Positions 46,768 through 54,775 of a stretch of DNA of 64,000 bases are shown piece after piece. This DNA comes from Paraburkholderia diazotrophica. GTDB lineage: Bacteria; Pseudomonadota; Gammaproteobacteria; Burkholderiales; Burkholderiaceae. Location of the stretch: positions 124,001 through 188,000 of the forward strand of contig NZ_FNYE01000002.1 in NCBI RefSeq assembly GCF_900108945.1. The letters run 5' to 3'. The notes beneath the pieces were generated by a model. The model worked only from the letters and a program-made list of their open reading frames with translations. It made no database searches and was not told where the DNA came from. The position numbers and the translations under genes were made by a program. Position 1 is the stretch's first letter, and the number at the start of each line of letters is the position of its first letter.

Positions 46768-47891
46768 GACCTAACGCTGGTATAAGCTCTAACTAATGCG
46801 TCCTGCAACTTTTTTATGTCCCGTGGTGTCTTCTGAATTTCATTCCATGGAACTCCGAGCGTTTCCCAAATGCCCTCGGTCCAATGACAGGCGGGTGCCA
46901 CTTTCTCGATTTCCTTTCTGACAGTTTTATAGTCCTCTCCGTGACCTGCGATTCTCGCGTAGATCCGGTCCATCAGAACGCCCATCGCTTCGATTCCGGC
47001 TGAATGCATCAGGCGACTATTTCGCGGATCGACTCCCCAAGCGTTTGGAAAGACATCTTTAACCGCGGTCCAAAAGGTCAACAAAATGCGATACATGCTT
47101 TCTACGTCTGCGCCGTCACGTCCCGTGGACTTATACGGTGAGAGGGCGCCCAGTGGATTGTTCATGCTGTTACGGATCATCGCGATGATCGCCGTGTCGG
47201 TGATGACCGCCGTACTATTGCCTTTGTCAGATGTACGCTTTATGAGCTTGTGGAACGGCGAGTCGCTGTCGCGGTTCAGCAAGTTGCAAATTTCAGATGG
47301 TACTTTGCGTGCACTCAACTCTCGTGGCAACAGCACTCCACGAGTTTCCGGTAGCAATTCGTTGATCAATCGCGTAGGAAGAGGCTTCGCTTTGTTCACA
47401 AGGATGAACTGTTCGCGCTGTACCTCCAGATTGTCGGATACGAAACCGACGACCGGCACGGAGATTTCCGACTTTTCGACCTGTGCCAGAGCGAGGGAAC
47501 GCTGCTGTCCGTCGACGATCCACGCGACGCGATGACCTTCGTCGTAGACAGGAATGGAAAGCGTACCTGCCTGAGCTACTCCGTCGTCCCCAGTTGGTTT
47601 TGTGCCGCGAGCCGCAGCGAACCGGACCTCAGGCGACATCGCCAGAATTATGGCATTTGGGAACAACACATTTCCCTGATTAAGGTAGTCGACGATACCC
47701 TTTACGTGGTTGCGAATCTCGGGTCTCTGAAACCCTCTTAACGCATCGGCCTCATCGCGTTCGACGCGTGAGATGTCAGCAACACGAACGACGTCTGAGC
47801 CTTTGATAAAAAAGGCGAACACGTCCAGACCATCGCCTTGTGTGGTCTTCAATGCGCGGACAACGATTTCATGCCTAGTTGTCGTCATCAC
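46764..47891 (-). CDS. DpdB-type DGQHR/ParB-like protein, copy 2
   Basis: A 375-residue paralogue of the downstream dpdB. RGFQRPEIRNHVKGIVDYL near residue 53, IVDGQQRSLALAQVE near 130 and REQFILVNKAKPLPTRLINE near 160 align with copy 1, but the two differ across most other positions, so they are old duplicates and not recent copies. Either may be the functional partner of DpdA, or they may form a heteromer. It overlaps dpdA and the dpdC-like gene upstream by four bases each. Confidence 0.82.
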   Translation of the reverse strand: MMTTTRHEIVVRALKTTQGDGLDVFAFFIKGSDVVRVADISRVERDEADALRGFQRPEIRNHVKGIVDYLNQGNVLFPNAIILAMSPEVRFAAARGTKPTGDDGVAQAGTLSIPVYDEGHRVAWIVDGQQRSLALAQVEKSEISVPVVGFVSDNLEVQREQFILVNKAKPLPTRLINELLPETRGVLLPRELSARKVPSEICNLLNRDSDSPFHKLIKRTSDKGNSTAVITDTAIIAMIRNSMNNPLGALSPYKSTGRDGADVESMYRILLTFWTAVKDVFPNAWGVDPRNSRLMHSAGIEAMGVLMDRIYARIAGHGEDYKTVRKEIEKVAPACHWTEGIWETLGVPWNEIQKTPRDIKKLQDALVRAYTSVRS

Positions 47892-48826
47892 GAGCGTCCA
47901 TCGAGCACTTCATTCTTTACATGCGACCAGATATCTCGGAACCGCCGTTGCTCGCAAGCGACCGAAGCCTCGTCGCGAAGATAGCGGAGCAACTGGGTAG
48001 ACGCGCCTTGAAACCGACTCCAGTTCTCACGTATGAGGGCGGCAATTTCGTGGTCACTCATCCGGGTCCGAACGGGAACAGGTCGTTTGTTCAGTTGATG
48101 CATCGATTCAGCGACGACCTTGGCCGCAACGCAAAGATCAAGCTCATGTCCCGAAAGATCTTCGACGAAGTGTCTCAGTGCCCGTTGTGGAAAGTCGGTC
48201 CGCGTTCCGGGCAGGCGAGAGGTCTCGAGTCGATCGTCATATGGCATCGCAGTGTGCCGGACTGCGGGCGGCAGGATTGTTCTTCCATACGAAGACGTGA
48301 ATATTCTCAATCGGTTGACTTGCCGGGCGGGCAACGCAGCTAGCTCATTGACGATCAGGTTCAGATAACTGGCGGGGAGAGCGAGCATCACAAGAACGTC
48401 GTCCGCGTCTCGAAGCGCCGACCGAAGCGTTCGCGGGGTATCAAATTGCAGCGTAAGCGCTGACCACCAATCGCTAGCGCTCGCGCTGAAACCGGTCAAG
48501 ACGGTCGCGAGCGAATTGTGCCCGCTTCCAACTGTGAGATCGTAATTAGGTATGCGCTCCTCGGCCGACACTATGCCGAGGCCCGCGGAAACTATCCGCA
48601 GGCTTGCGCCAAGGGCGGCCGACACGCGCTTGGCTTCCGCGAACGATCGCCCGGCGTACAACTCCTCCGCCACGTGATTGGGAGGGGCCGATTTAACAGC
48701 TTCGGCCCAGTTCAGAGCGACGCCGTCTAACGTATTTCCGAGTGTGACGGTAGACAGCGAAATCGCCGTGCCTTTGGCACGTTTTCGACCGGTGCAATTA
48801 GTCAGGATTGTAGGTGTCGGGCGCAT
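47888..48826 (-). CDS. DpdC-like protein (YaaA/DUF6884-like), first gene of the modification operon
   Basis: A 312-residue protein. The N-terminal 110 residues contain TNCTGRKRAKG (C...K), EELYAGRSFAEAKRV, RIVSAGLGIVSAEERIPNYD and LTVGSG, which match the pattern of YaaA (DUF328)/DUF6884 proteins: a CxxxK start, an LYxGxxF helix, an S.LYG-like glycine turn and a PYDLT end. DpdC of Salmonella, which converts preQ0 in DNA to the amide ADG, was assigned to a similar family; I therefore infer DpdC. The C-terminal 200 residues are unrecognised. The ATG at 48826 has no ribosome binding site but a TACAAT six bases upstream, hinting at leaderless translation. Confidence 0.6.
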   Translation of the reverse strand: MRPTPTILTNCTGRKRAKGTAISLSTVTLGNTLDGVALNWAEAVKSAPPNHVAEELYAGRSFAEAKRVSAALGASLRIVSAGLGIVSAEERIPNYDLTVGSGHNSLATVLTGFSASASDWWSALTLQFDTPRTLRSALRDADDVLVMLALPASYLNLIVNELAALPARQVNRLRIFTSSYGRTILPPAVRHTAMPYDDRLETSRLPGTRTDFPQRALRHFVEDLSGHELDLCVAAKVVAESMHQLNKRPVPVRTRMSDHEIAALIRENWSRFQGASTQLLRYLRDEASVACEQRRFRDIWSHVKNEVLDGRS

Positions 48827-48839
48827 AACTGCATTGTAT

Positions 48840-49079
48840 ATGAGCGGTGATCGGACAGAAACTACAGTATTGGAGATTATTTGCTATCGCAGTATTTTCG
48901 ATGAATCTGCGGAGACTGCCCGGAAACTGCCGGATCCAGAATTCGCTCGGTGGGCGGATGCGTTCCCGACGTTGGAGAGCGCAATTTTCGGCGCGGCAGA
49001 ATCGATCGCGCCCTCTTTTCTTGGTTTACAGTGGACGTCTAGGCAAACAAGCAGTTCGATCGATCAGAGAACTTGCTAA
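48840..49079 (+). CDS. short hypothetical gene divergent from the dpdC-like gene
   Basis: Eighty codons starting MSGDRTETTVLEIICYRSIF, followed by a reasonable acidic/aromatic mix (FARWADAFPTLESAIFGAAE). Codon use resembles the island. There is no ribosome binding site. A different frame (48847-49365) is open further right, so this may be the 5' part of a longer gene broken by a frameshift near 49000. No family recognised. Confidence 0.3.
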   Translation: MSGDRTETTVLEIICYRSIFDESAETARKLPDPEFARWADAFPTLESAIFGAAESIAPSFLGLQWTSRQTSSSIDQRTC

Positions 49080-50022
49080 CTGCGCCGTTCAGCGTTGGCA
49101 CTTCAACGCCTATCATCGAGGCGACATCTTCAATATATCCGCCGTGAAGTACGCGTCGAGACGGGGCATTCTGTTACTAGCCTTGAGGGCTCTTTGCTCG
49201 TTACGGCGGCCTACTCCATGCGCCGACGTATCCAGTAGTCTCCATCTCTACGAGGCGACGTCTTCGTGGTCACAAGCAATCCACTGCGCACCTCTCGGAG
49301 ATAGACGGGTGCGAGTCCAGTCACCCCAGTTTGATAAAGGTGGTGACATTTCTCGCACTTGTTAGGCAGGGCTTTCGTGCGATGGAGAGCGCAGCACATT
49401 TATCCGGAAAGAGGCGCCCCGGACGCCGAATTGGTCGGGAATTTGATTGGATCCCTCCAATGAGCAGGTGCGAAGCCATTGTATGGGGGCCTCCCAAAGA
49501 TCATGGATAGGCCCTTTCCCCGCCCGCGGGGCATCAGCGGGATTGTTTGATCCTCCTCCGCCCAAGCGCTCTTCGCAGCGCCGTCCAAATGTGACGCCAA
49601 GAATGACTTGACATACCCCCAATTCCGTCCGGCTTGCATTTCTATCGCGCCTCGGTCCTCCGGTCAGTTGACCGCTTCAGTACGGGACCCAAGCCTTGGC
49701 AGAATAAACGACGGCACTCGTACTAATTGACAGATCAGCTGCGCATCCCGACGCACGAGCGCACCCAGACGTCACCACCAAACACGCCCGGAAACACGCG
49801 TACACAACCCCCAAAATTTCAACTCCCTTCCCACCGCAATTCATTCTCACAACAACGGGTAAACCCAGGAACGTTCTGAATCAAAACAGTTCTTACTGCA
49901 CGTAAACCCGACGCGCGCCACGTGAAGCGTCACAAAAGCCGTCATGAGCAACGCCCCAACGGCCCAACAGCCGCATCACGCCACGACCCTTAAGCACGAG
50001 CCAGCCCCAACAGAGCCCTCGA
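49080..50022. other. right shoulder of the island with degenerate short frames
   Basis: No convincing gene. On the minus strand a frame from 49639 reads to a stop at 49400, immediately followed by an ATG at 49399 in the same frame that gives a 62-codon ORF with a Cys pair (NKCEKCHHLYQTG), possibly a decayed zinc-ribbon or HNH gene. From about 49640 the sequence looks non-coding and C-rich, leading into the OpgC gene. I found no copy of the tRNA-Ala 3' end here. Confidence 0.5.
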
Positions 50023-51132
50023 ATGCAAACCCGCACCTCACGCTCGATCGAAGTGGATTTCTTCCGAGGGATCGTGCTGATCGTGATCGTGCTGGATCAC
50101 ATTCCAGGCGGCGTCCTGCAGCACCTGATGCTGCACGCCTACGCCATATGCGATTCGGCTGAAGTTTTCGTCTGCCTCGGGGGATATGCATCCGCAGCAG
50201 CCTACGATGCCGTGCTGACCAAAAATGGCCAAAGATCCGCCCAAAACCGCTTCTACAAGCGCGGCTGGGAAATCTACCGGGCCTATCTGCTGACAGCGCT
50301 ACTCACGCTGCTATCGGGCGCGATCCTTCAGTTCCTGCATCTGAATCGTCCGATGGTCGACCTGACAGACTGGTCATCTTTCTCATCGGCGCCGATCGGA
50401 GAGGCCATCAACATCGCGACCCTCAGACGCCAGCCCTATCTGTCCAGCGTCCTGCCGATGTACGTGCTCTTCGCGATCGCGGTCCCGTTCATCGTGCCGC
50501 TCGCGCGAAGATCGGCGGTATCGGCGCTGATACCAAGCCTCGCGACGTGGGCGCTCGCCATTCCACTGGCGAATTTCTTCGCGATCGACGACGTCAGCGA
50601 CTGGTCCTTCAATCCCTTTGCCTGGCAACTGATGTTCGTCATCGGTATCCTTTGCCGTGTGCAGCCAGTGTCCGACCGCTTCCAGCTGTCGAAAGCCGGC
50701 CGCTGGCTCACGGCTATAGCCATCGCAGCCGTGCTAGCCTTCGCCATTGTCAAGCTTTTCATCCTGACGCAGCCGCTGCCCGGCCATCTGAAACAGAACC
50801 TGTCGATTGACCGCGTGATCAACTTCCTCGCCATTGCCTGGGTCGCCGCCGTACTCGTCCGCACGGGCCACATCGCGAATCTCGCGCACCGGATGCCCGC
50901 CGTCATCACGGTCGGCCGGACGGGCCTCGTCTGTTTCGTCGGCGGCACGCTGATTTCGCTGATCGTCGATACGGCGACGCCGCGCAACATCCACGGCCTG
51001 AGCCACGGGCTCGCCGCGTTCGCGGGCGATCTCGTCGCGATCATCGCCGTGCTGCTGCTCGCGCGCACCTGGAACGAATGGAGGGGCCCGGCGCAGACGC
51101 GCGCGGCCGTCCACGGAGCCGACTGCCGATGA
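50023..51132 (+). CDS. OpgC-type membrane acyltransferase
   Basis: A 369-residue integral membrane protein with about ten hydrophobic helices. The N-terminus IEVDFFRGIVLIVIVLDHIP holds the RG.xx..V...H motif of the acyltransferase-3/OpgC family, in which the His is catalytic. OpgC proteins succinylate or otherwise acylate periplasmic glucans or other glycans. The start ATG 50023 has no strong ribosome binding site, so it is uncertain. Its stop overlaps the start of the tannase gene (ATGA), giving a two-gene operon. Confidence 0.85.
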   Translation: MQTRTSRSIEVDFFRGIVLIVIVLDHIPGGVLQHLMLHAYAICDSAEVFVCLGGYASAAAYDAVLTKNGQRSAQNRFYKRGWEIYRAYLLTALLTLLSGAILQFLHLNRPMVDLTDWSSFSSAPIGEAINIATLRRQPYLSSVLPMYVLFAIAVPFIVPLARRSAVSALIPSLATWALAIPLANFFAIDDVSDWSFNPFAWQLMFVIGILCRVQPVSDRFQLSKAGRWLTAIAIAAVLAFAIVKLFILTQPLPGHLKQNLSIDRVINFLAIAWVAAVLVRTGHIANLAHRMPAVITVGRTGLVCFVGGTLISLIVDTATPRNIHGLSHGLAAFAGDLVAIIAVLLLARTWNEWRGPAQTRAAVHGADCR

Positions 51133-52844
51133 AGCGCGGTATCGCATGGCCGCGTGCGGCGCTCGGGCTCGCACGCGCGGTGTTCCTTTACGCGATCATT
51201 TACAGCGCGCAATCGGCATTGGCAGCCGCCATCGCGACGAACGCCTCGCCGGCCGGCCAGAACCCGACGCAGAAGCAGAATGATCCGCCATTCGCCACCC
51301 GTTGCACGGACCTGGGCGGCGTCTGGATCGACGCCGACTCGATCGCGCTGCCCACGCACGGCGCGCACATCGAAACGGCAACGATGATCTCCGCGCAGAC
51401 GTCCGGCAATGGCGCAGGCGATTTCTGCCGGATCACGGGCGTCATTCGTGCGATGAAAGGCACGACGCCTGACATCCGCTTCGACGTGAATCTGCCGAAG
51501 AACTGGAACAGCCGCGCATTGCAGGTGGGCGGCGGCGGCTACAACGGCTTTGTCGTGACGGGCATCGGCGTGATGCCGTTCTCGCCGGTACGCGCGCCGC
51601 TCGCGCAAGGCTATGTGACCTTCGGCGACGACTCGGGACACGTCGGCAATTCGGCGCTCGCGGTGTTCGGTCTCGTCGACGAAGCCGTCGTGAACTTCGG
51701 CTACGCGCATCTGAAGAAGACGCACGACGCGGCGCTCGCCGTGATCGTGCGCATGTACGGCCATCCGCCGGGACGCATGTACTTCGCGGGCGGCTCGACG
51801 GGCGGGCGCGAAGGCTACACGGTGATGCAGCGCTTCCCCGACGACTACGACGGCGTAATCGCCGACTCGCCCGCGCTGAACTTCTCGGGCGTGCGGCTCA
51901 TCGGTGTGCGCGTCGGCCAGGCCGAATACGCGACGCCCGGCGGCTTCGTTCCCCCCGCGCTGCTCGAGCGCGTGTATCAGAAGTCGCTCGAAGTCTGCGA
52001 CAAGCTCGACGGCGCACCGGATGGCATCGTCAGCGATGTCGTCGAATGCCGCAGACATGAAGCGGAAATCGTCGACGCGTTGCGCTGCCACCGCGGCACG
52101 TCGTACGCGCCGGAAGGCGGCTGTCTCAGCGATGCGCAACTCTCGACGCTGTTCGTCCTGCGCGACGGACTGCGCTTGCCGTACAAGCTCGCCTACGACG
52201 TGAGCGCCTATCGCGGCTACAACGTATTCCAGGGCACGCGCTTCACGGGCGTGCTCGGACTCGGCCACGACCCGGTGCGCCAGACGTCGCCGACATTCGG
52301 CAGCAACGGCTATCTGTTCGCGCAAGGCGACGGCTATATCCGCTATTTCGTCGCGCAGGACGCCACATTCGATTCGATGAAATTCGACGTGCTGCATCCG
52401 GGCAAGTATCAGAAGCAGGTCGTCGCGCTGTCGCAGACGATCGGCGCGATGAATCCTGACCTGAGCCGGTTCATCGAAAAGGGCGGCAAGCTGATCACGA
52501 TGCAGGGCCTCGCCGACGAAGTCATCAGCCCGAGCCAGACCATCGCGTACTACGACCGGCTCGTCGATCAGTACGGCGACGAGCGCGTGAATGCATTCAT
52601 GCGTCTGTACATGGTGCCGGGCTTCCAGCACGGCAGCGGCGTGTTCATTCCTTCCGTCGATCTGCTCGGCGCGCTCGACAACTGGGTCACGCGCGGCGTC
52701 GCGCCGGAGACGCTGCTCGCCACCGATATCGCCGCGGCGACCAACGGACGTTCGCGTCCGCTGTGCCGCTATCCGATGTTTCCGCGCTATCTGGGCAAGG
52801 GCAATCTGAACAACGCCAACAACTTCGCGTGCAGCGAGCCCTGA
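51129..52844 (+). CDS. tannase/feruloyl esterase family protein
   Basis: A 571-residue secreted serine hydrolase. A signal peptide (LARAVFLYAIIYSAQSALA) precedes a tannase domain: VNLPKNWNSRALQVGGGGYN near 120, the nucleophile in YFAGGSTGGREGY (GxSxG) near 220, Asp in LADEVISPSQ near 460 and His in FQHGSGVF near 500; the paired cysteines typical of tannases are present (CDK, CRR, CHR, CLS). These enzymes release gallate or ferulate from plant esters. The start at 51129 overlaps the opgC-like stop. Confidence 0.92.
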   Translation: MKRGIAWPRAALGLARAVFLYAIIYSAQSALAAAIATNASPAGQNPTQKQNDPPFATRCTDLGGVWIDADSIALPTHGAHIETATMISAQTSGNGAGDFCRITGVIRAMKGTTPDIRFDVNLPKNWNSRALQVGGGGYNGFVVTGIGVMPFSPVRAPLAQGYVTFGDDSGHVGNSALAVFGLVDEAVVNFGYAHLKKTHDAALAVIVRMYGHPPGRMYFAGGSTGGREGYTVMQRFPDDYDGVIADSPALNFSGVRLIGVRVGQAEYATPGGFVPPALLERVYQKSLEVCDKLDGAPDGIVSDVVECRRHEAEIVDALRCHRGTSYAPEGGCLSDAQLSTLFVLRDGLRLPYKLAYDVSAYRGYNVFQGTRFTGVLGLGHDPVRQTSPTFGSNGYLFAQGDGYIRYFVAQDATFDSMKFDVLHPGKYQKQVVALSQTIGAMNPDLSRFIEKGGKLITMQGLADEVISPSQTIAYYDRLVDQYGDERVNAFMRLYMVPGFQHGSGVFIPSVDLLGALDNWVTRGVAPETLLATDIAAATNGRSRPLCRYPMFPRYLGKGNLNNANNFACSEP

Positions 52845-53100
52845 TCTCGCCGATTGTTTTGCATCGCATCAATGCGAGCATGACGCAATGCTGAATCGCG
52901 TGTCACGCATCGCACACTTCCGCCCTCGTTTGTATCGTCACTTGCATGGCGCGCCCTGTAGTATTGATCGATCATGCAACAGGCGCTGCTCACTGTAGTC
53001 ATCGACGCGTGATCCGGTAATGTTTGCGAAATCGGATGCGCGTGAACAGTTTGCACACTAACGACCAAGCAATATTTACAGCACTGTTCCCGGAGATCCT

Positions 53101-53964
53101 ATGAACGCATCGAAAACGGCAGCCCTCGTCGAGATGCTGACGCGTCATCGCGATACGCTGCTCGCCGACTGGTTGAATCAGCATCTATCGATCGCGCTGC
53201 GCCGTGGCCTGACGACGGAGGCGGAGATGAACGATCAGTTCCGCAGCTTCCTGAACGTCTTCTCCGATACGCTTGCGAACGCCGAAACGCTCGACGCGAG
53301 CCGTCCCGAATGGGAACCCGTGCGCGCGTTTCTCGCCGACGTGTCCTCGCACCGCGCGCGCCAGGGCTTCACGCCCGCCGAAACGGCAACGTTCGTGTTC
53401 TCGCTGAAGCAGCCGCTTTATTCGCGCCTTCGCATCGAGTTCGCCGCGCGACCGGAAGAACTCGCCGACGTGAGCTGGACCGTGAACATGTTGCTCGACG
53501 CACTCGGCCTTTACACGACGGAAGTGTTCCAGCGCAGCCGCGAAGCGATCATCTCGCGTCAGCAGGAAGAGTTGCTCGAACTGTCGACGCCCGTCGTGCA
53601 ACTCTGGGAAGGCATTCTCGCGTTGCCGCTCATCGGCACGCTCGATTCGGCGCGCACCCAGGTCGTGATGGAAAGCCTGTTGCAGAAGATCGTCGAAACG
53701 GGCGCGGCGATTGCGATCATCGACATCACGGGCGTGCCCACCGTCGATACGCTCGTCGCGCAACATCTGCTCAAGACGGTGGCGGCCGCGCGTCTGATGG
53801 GTGCGGACTGCATCATCAGCGGCATTCGTCCGCAGATCGCGCAGACCATCGTGCATCTCGGCGTCGATCTGACGAACGTGATCACGAAGTCGACGCTTGC
53901 GGATGCATTCGTCGTTGCGCTGCGAAAGAGCGGGTCGAGCATTTCGGCGCGTACCGCCAGCTAA
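53101..53964 (+). CDS. RsbR-like stressosome scaffold (STAS domain)
   Basis: A 287-residue protein with an N-terminal helical globin-like sensor domain (about 1-155, with FVFSLKQPLYSRLRIEF) and a C-terminal STAS domain (VQLWEGILALPLIGTLDSAR, then IIDITGVPTVDTLVAQHLLK with the phosphorylatable Thr in TGVPTVDT). RsbR proteins build the 1.8-MDa stressosome with RsbS and are phosphorylated by RsbT. CCCGGAGATCCT precedes the ATG. It begins a four-gene cluster of RsbR, RsbS, RsbT and RsbX-like genes. Confidence 0.9.
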   Translation: MNASKTAALVEMLTRHRDTLLADWLNQHLSIALRRGLTTEAEMNDQFRSFLNVFSDTLANAETLDASRPEWEPVRAFLADVSSHRARQGFTPAETATFVFSLKQPLYSRLRIEFAARPEELADVSWTVNMLLDALGLYTTEVFQRSREAIISRQQEELLELSTPVVQLWEGILALPLIGTLDSARTQVVMESLLQKIVETGAAIAIIDITGVPTVDTLVAQHLLKTVAAARLMGADCIISGIRPQIAQTIVHLGVDLTNVITKSTLADAFVVALRKSGSSISARTAS

Positions 53965-53973
53965 GGTGGCGAC

Positions 53974-54330
53974 ATGGACCGCATTCCAATTCTGCGGCTG
54001 GGCGATTGCCTGATCGTCGCGATCCAGGTCGACATGCACGACCGCCTCGCGATCGCGCTTCAGGACGATCTGACGGCGCGCATCGTGAAGGACAAGGCGA
54101 AGGGCGTGCTGATCGATATCTCGGCGCTCGACATCGTCGATTCGTTCATTGGCCGCATGATCGGCAACACGGCTGCGATGGCGACGGTGCTCGATGCGCA
54201 GACGGTCGTCGTCGGCATGCAGCCTGCCGTCGCGATCACGCTGGTCGAACTCGGGCTCCCGCTAAACGGCGTGCGCACGGCGCTCAACGTCGAGCGAGGC
54301 ATGGCGCTGCTTCAGCAGCGGCAGCGCTGA
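53974..54330 (+). CDS. RsbS-like STAS protein
   Basis: A 118-residue single-domain STAS protein: IPILRLGDCLIVAIQVDMHD, then KGVLIDISALDIVDSFIGRM, which contains the conserved Ser that RsbT phosphorylates. In Bacillus RsbS is the stressosome subunit that holds RsbT until stress. The gene starts 9 bases after RsbR and ends 19 bases before RsbT, typical of a co-transcribed module. Confidence 0.92.
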   Translation: MDRIPILRLGDCLIVAIQVDMHDRLAIALQDDLTARIVKDKAKGVLIDISALDIVDSFIGRMIGNTAAMATVLDAQTVVVGMQPAVAITLVELGLPLNGVRTALNVERGMALLQQRQR

Positions 54331-54349
54331 TGAATCGGGGCGCTCGCAC

Positions 54350-54775
54350 ATGGACTCATTCGGCCTAGTGGTGGCGTCGACGCTCGAAGTCGGCCTGCGC
54401 TCGGACCAGGAGATCGTCAAGCTCCGCCAGCTCGTGCGCGACGAGGCCATTGCGCAAGGCTTCTCACTCGTCGACCAGACGAAGTTCGTCACGGCCGCGA
54501 GCGAGCTGGCACGCAACACGCTAATGCATGGCGGAGGCGGCGACGCGACGTTGAACGTGCTCATCAACGGCGCGCGAAAAGGGCTCAGGCTCACGTTCGT
54601 CGACAAGGGCGCGGGCATCGCGGATGTCGATCGCGCGATGCAGGACGGCTTCACGAGCGGAACGGGCCTCGGTCTCGGGCTCGGCGGCGCGCGCCGTCTG
54701 TGCGACGAGTTCGAGATCCGGTCGGAACCAGGCAAAGGCACGACGGTGTCGATCACCAAATGGAAACTTCGCTGA
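54350..54775 (+). CDS. RsbT-like serine kinase (HATPase)
   Basis: A 141-residue GHKL ATPase. VTAASELARNTLMHGGGGDA (N-box) and VDKGAGIADVDRAM (G1 box), then GLGLGLGGARRLCDEF (G2) and GTTVSITKWKLR at the end mark RsbT. RsbT phosphorylates RsbS and RsbR and, when released, activates a downstream signalling partner. Here that partner is unclear because there is no RsbU/RsbV/RsbW set; the histidine kinases downstream with an RsbT-like head are candidates. Confidence 0.92.
   Translation: MDSFGLVVASTLEVGLRSDQEIVKLRQLVRDEAIAQGFSLVDQTKFVTAASELARNTLMHGGGGDATLNVLINGARKGLRLTFVDKGAGIADVDRAMQDGFTSGTGLGLGLGGARRLCDEFEIRSEPGKGTTVSITKWKLR

Larger units (their letters stand above)
22122..49900. mobile_element. 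integrated genomic island carrying a Dpd DNA-modification/restriction system
   Basis: The island starts directly after the tRNA-Ala CCA and is marked by a P4-type integrase, visibly lower GC than the host, and cargo unrelated to the flanking chromosome. Cargo: eight dpd genes on the plus strand, six on the minus strand. The left shoulder (23.5-25.5 kb) and right shoulder (48.8-50.0 kb) contain decayed DNA. I searched the right shoulder by eye for a second copy of the tRNA 3' end and found none, so the right boundary is approximate. No conjugation or replication genes are present; it looks integrative but not self-transmissible. Confidence 0.8.

Noticed and set aside
49310..49332. A GGGTG...CACCC stem with GAGTCCAG inside, looking like a tRNA T-arm at the right end of the island
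   Set aside because: The loop is ten bases long, lacks TTC, and shares no extended identity with the tRNA-Ala 3' end, so it is not a credible attachment repeat.
49826..49840. CCCTTCC near the OpgC gene as a possible copy of the tRNA 3' end
   Set aside because: Only seven bases match; the neighbouring GCTCCACCA is absent.
50436..52631. A long minus-strand frame across the OpgC and tannase genes
   Set aside because: Same reason: composition typical of an antisense shadow, and the plus strand has a signal peptide and catalytic motifs.
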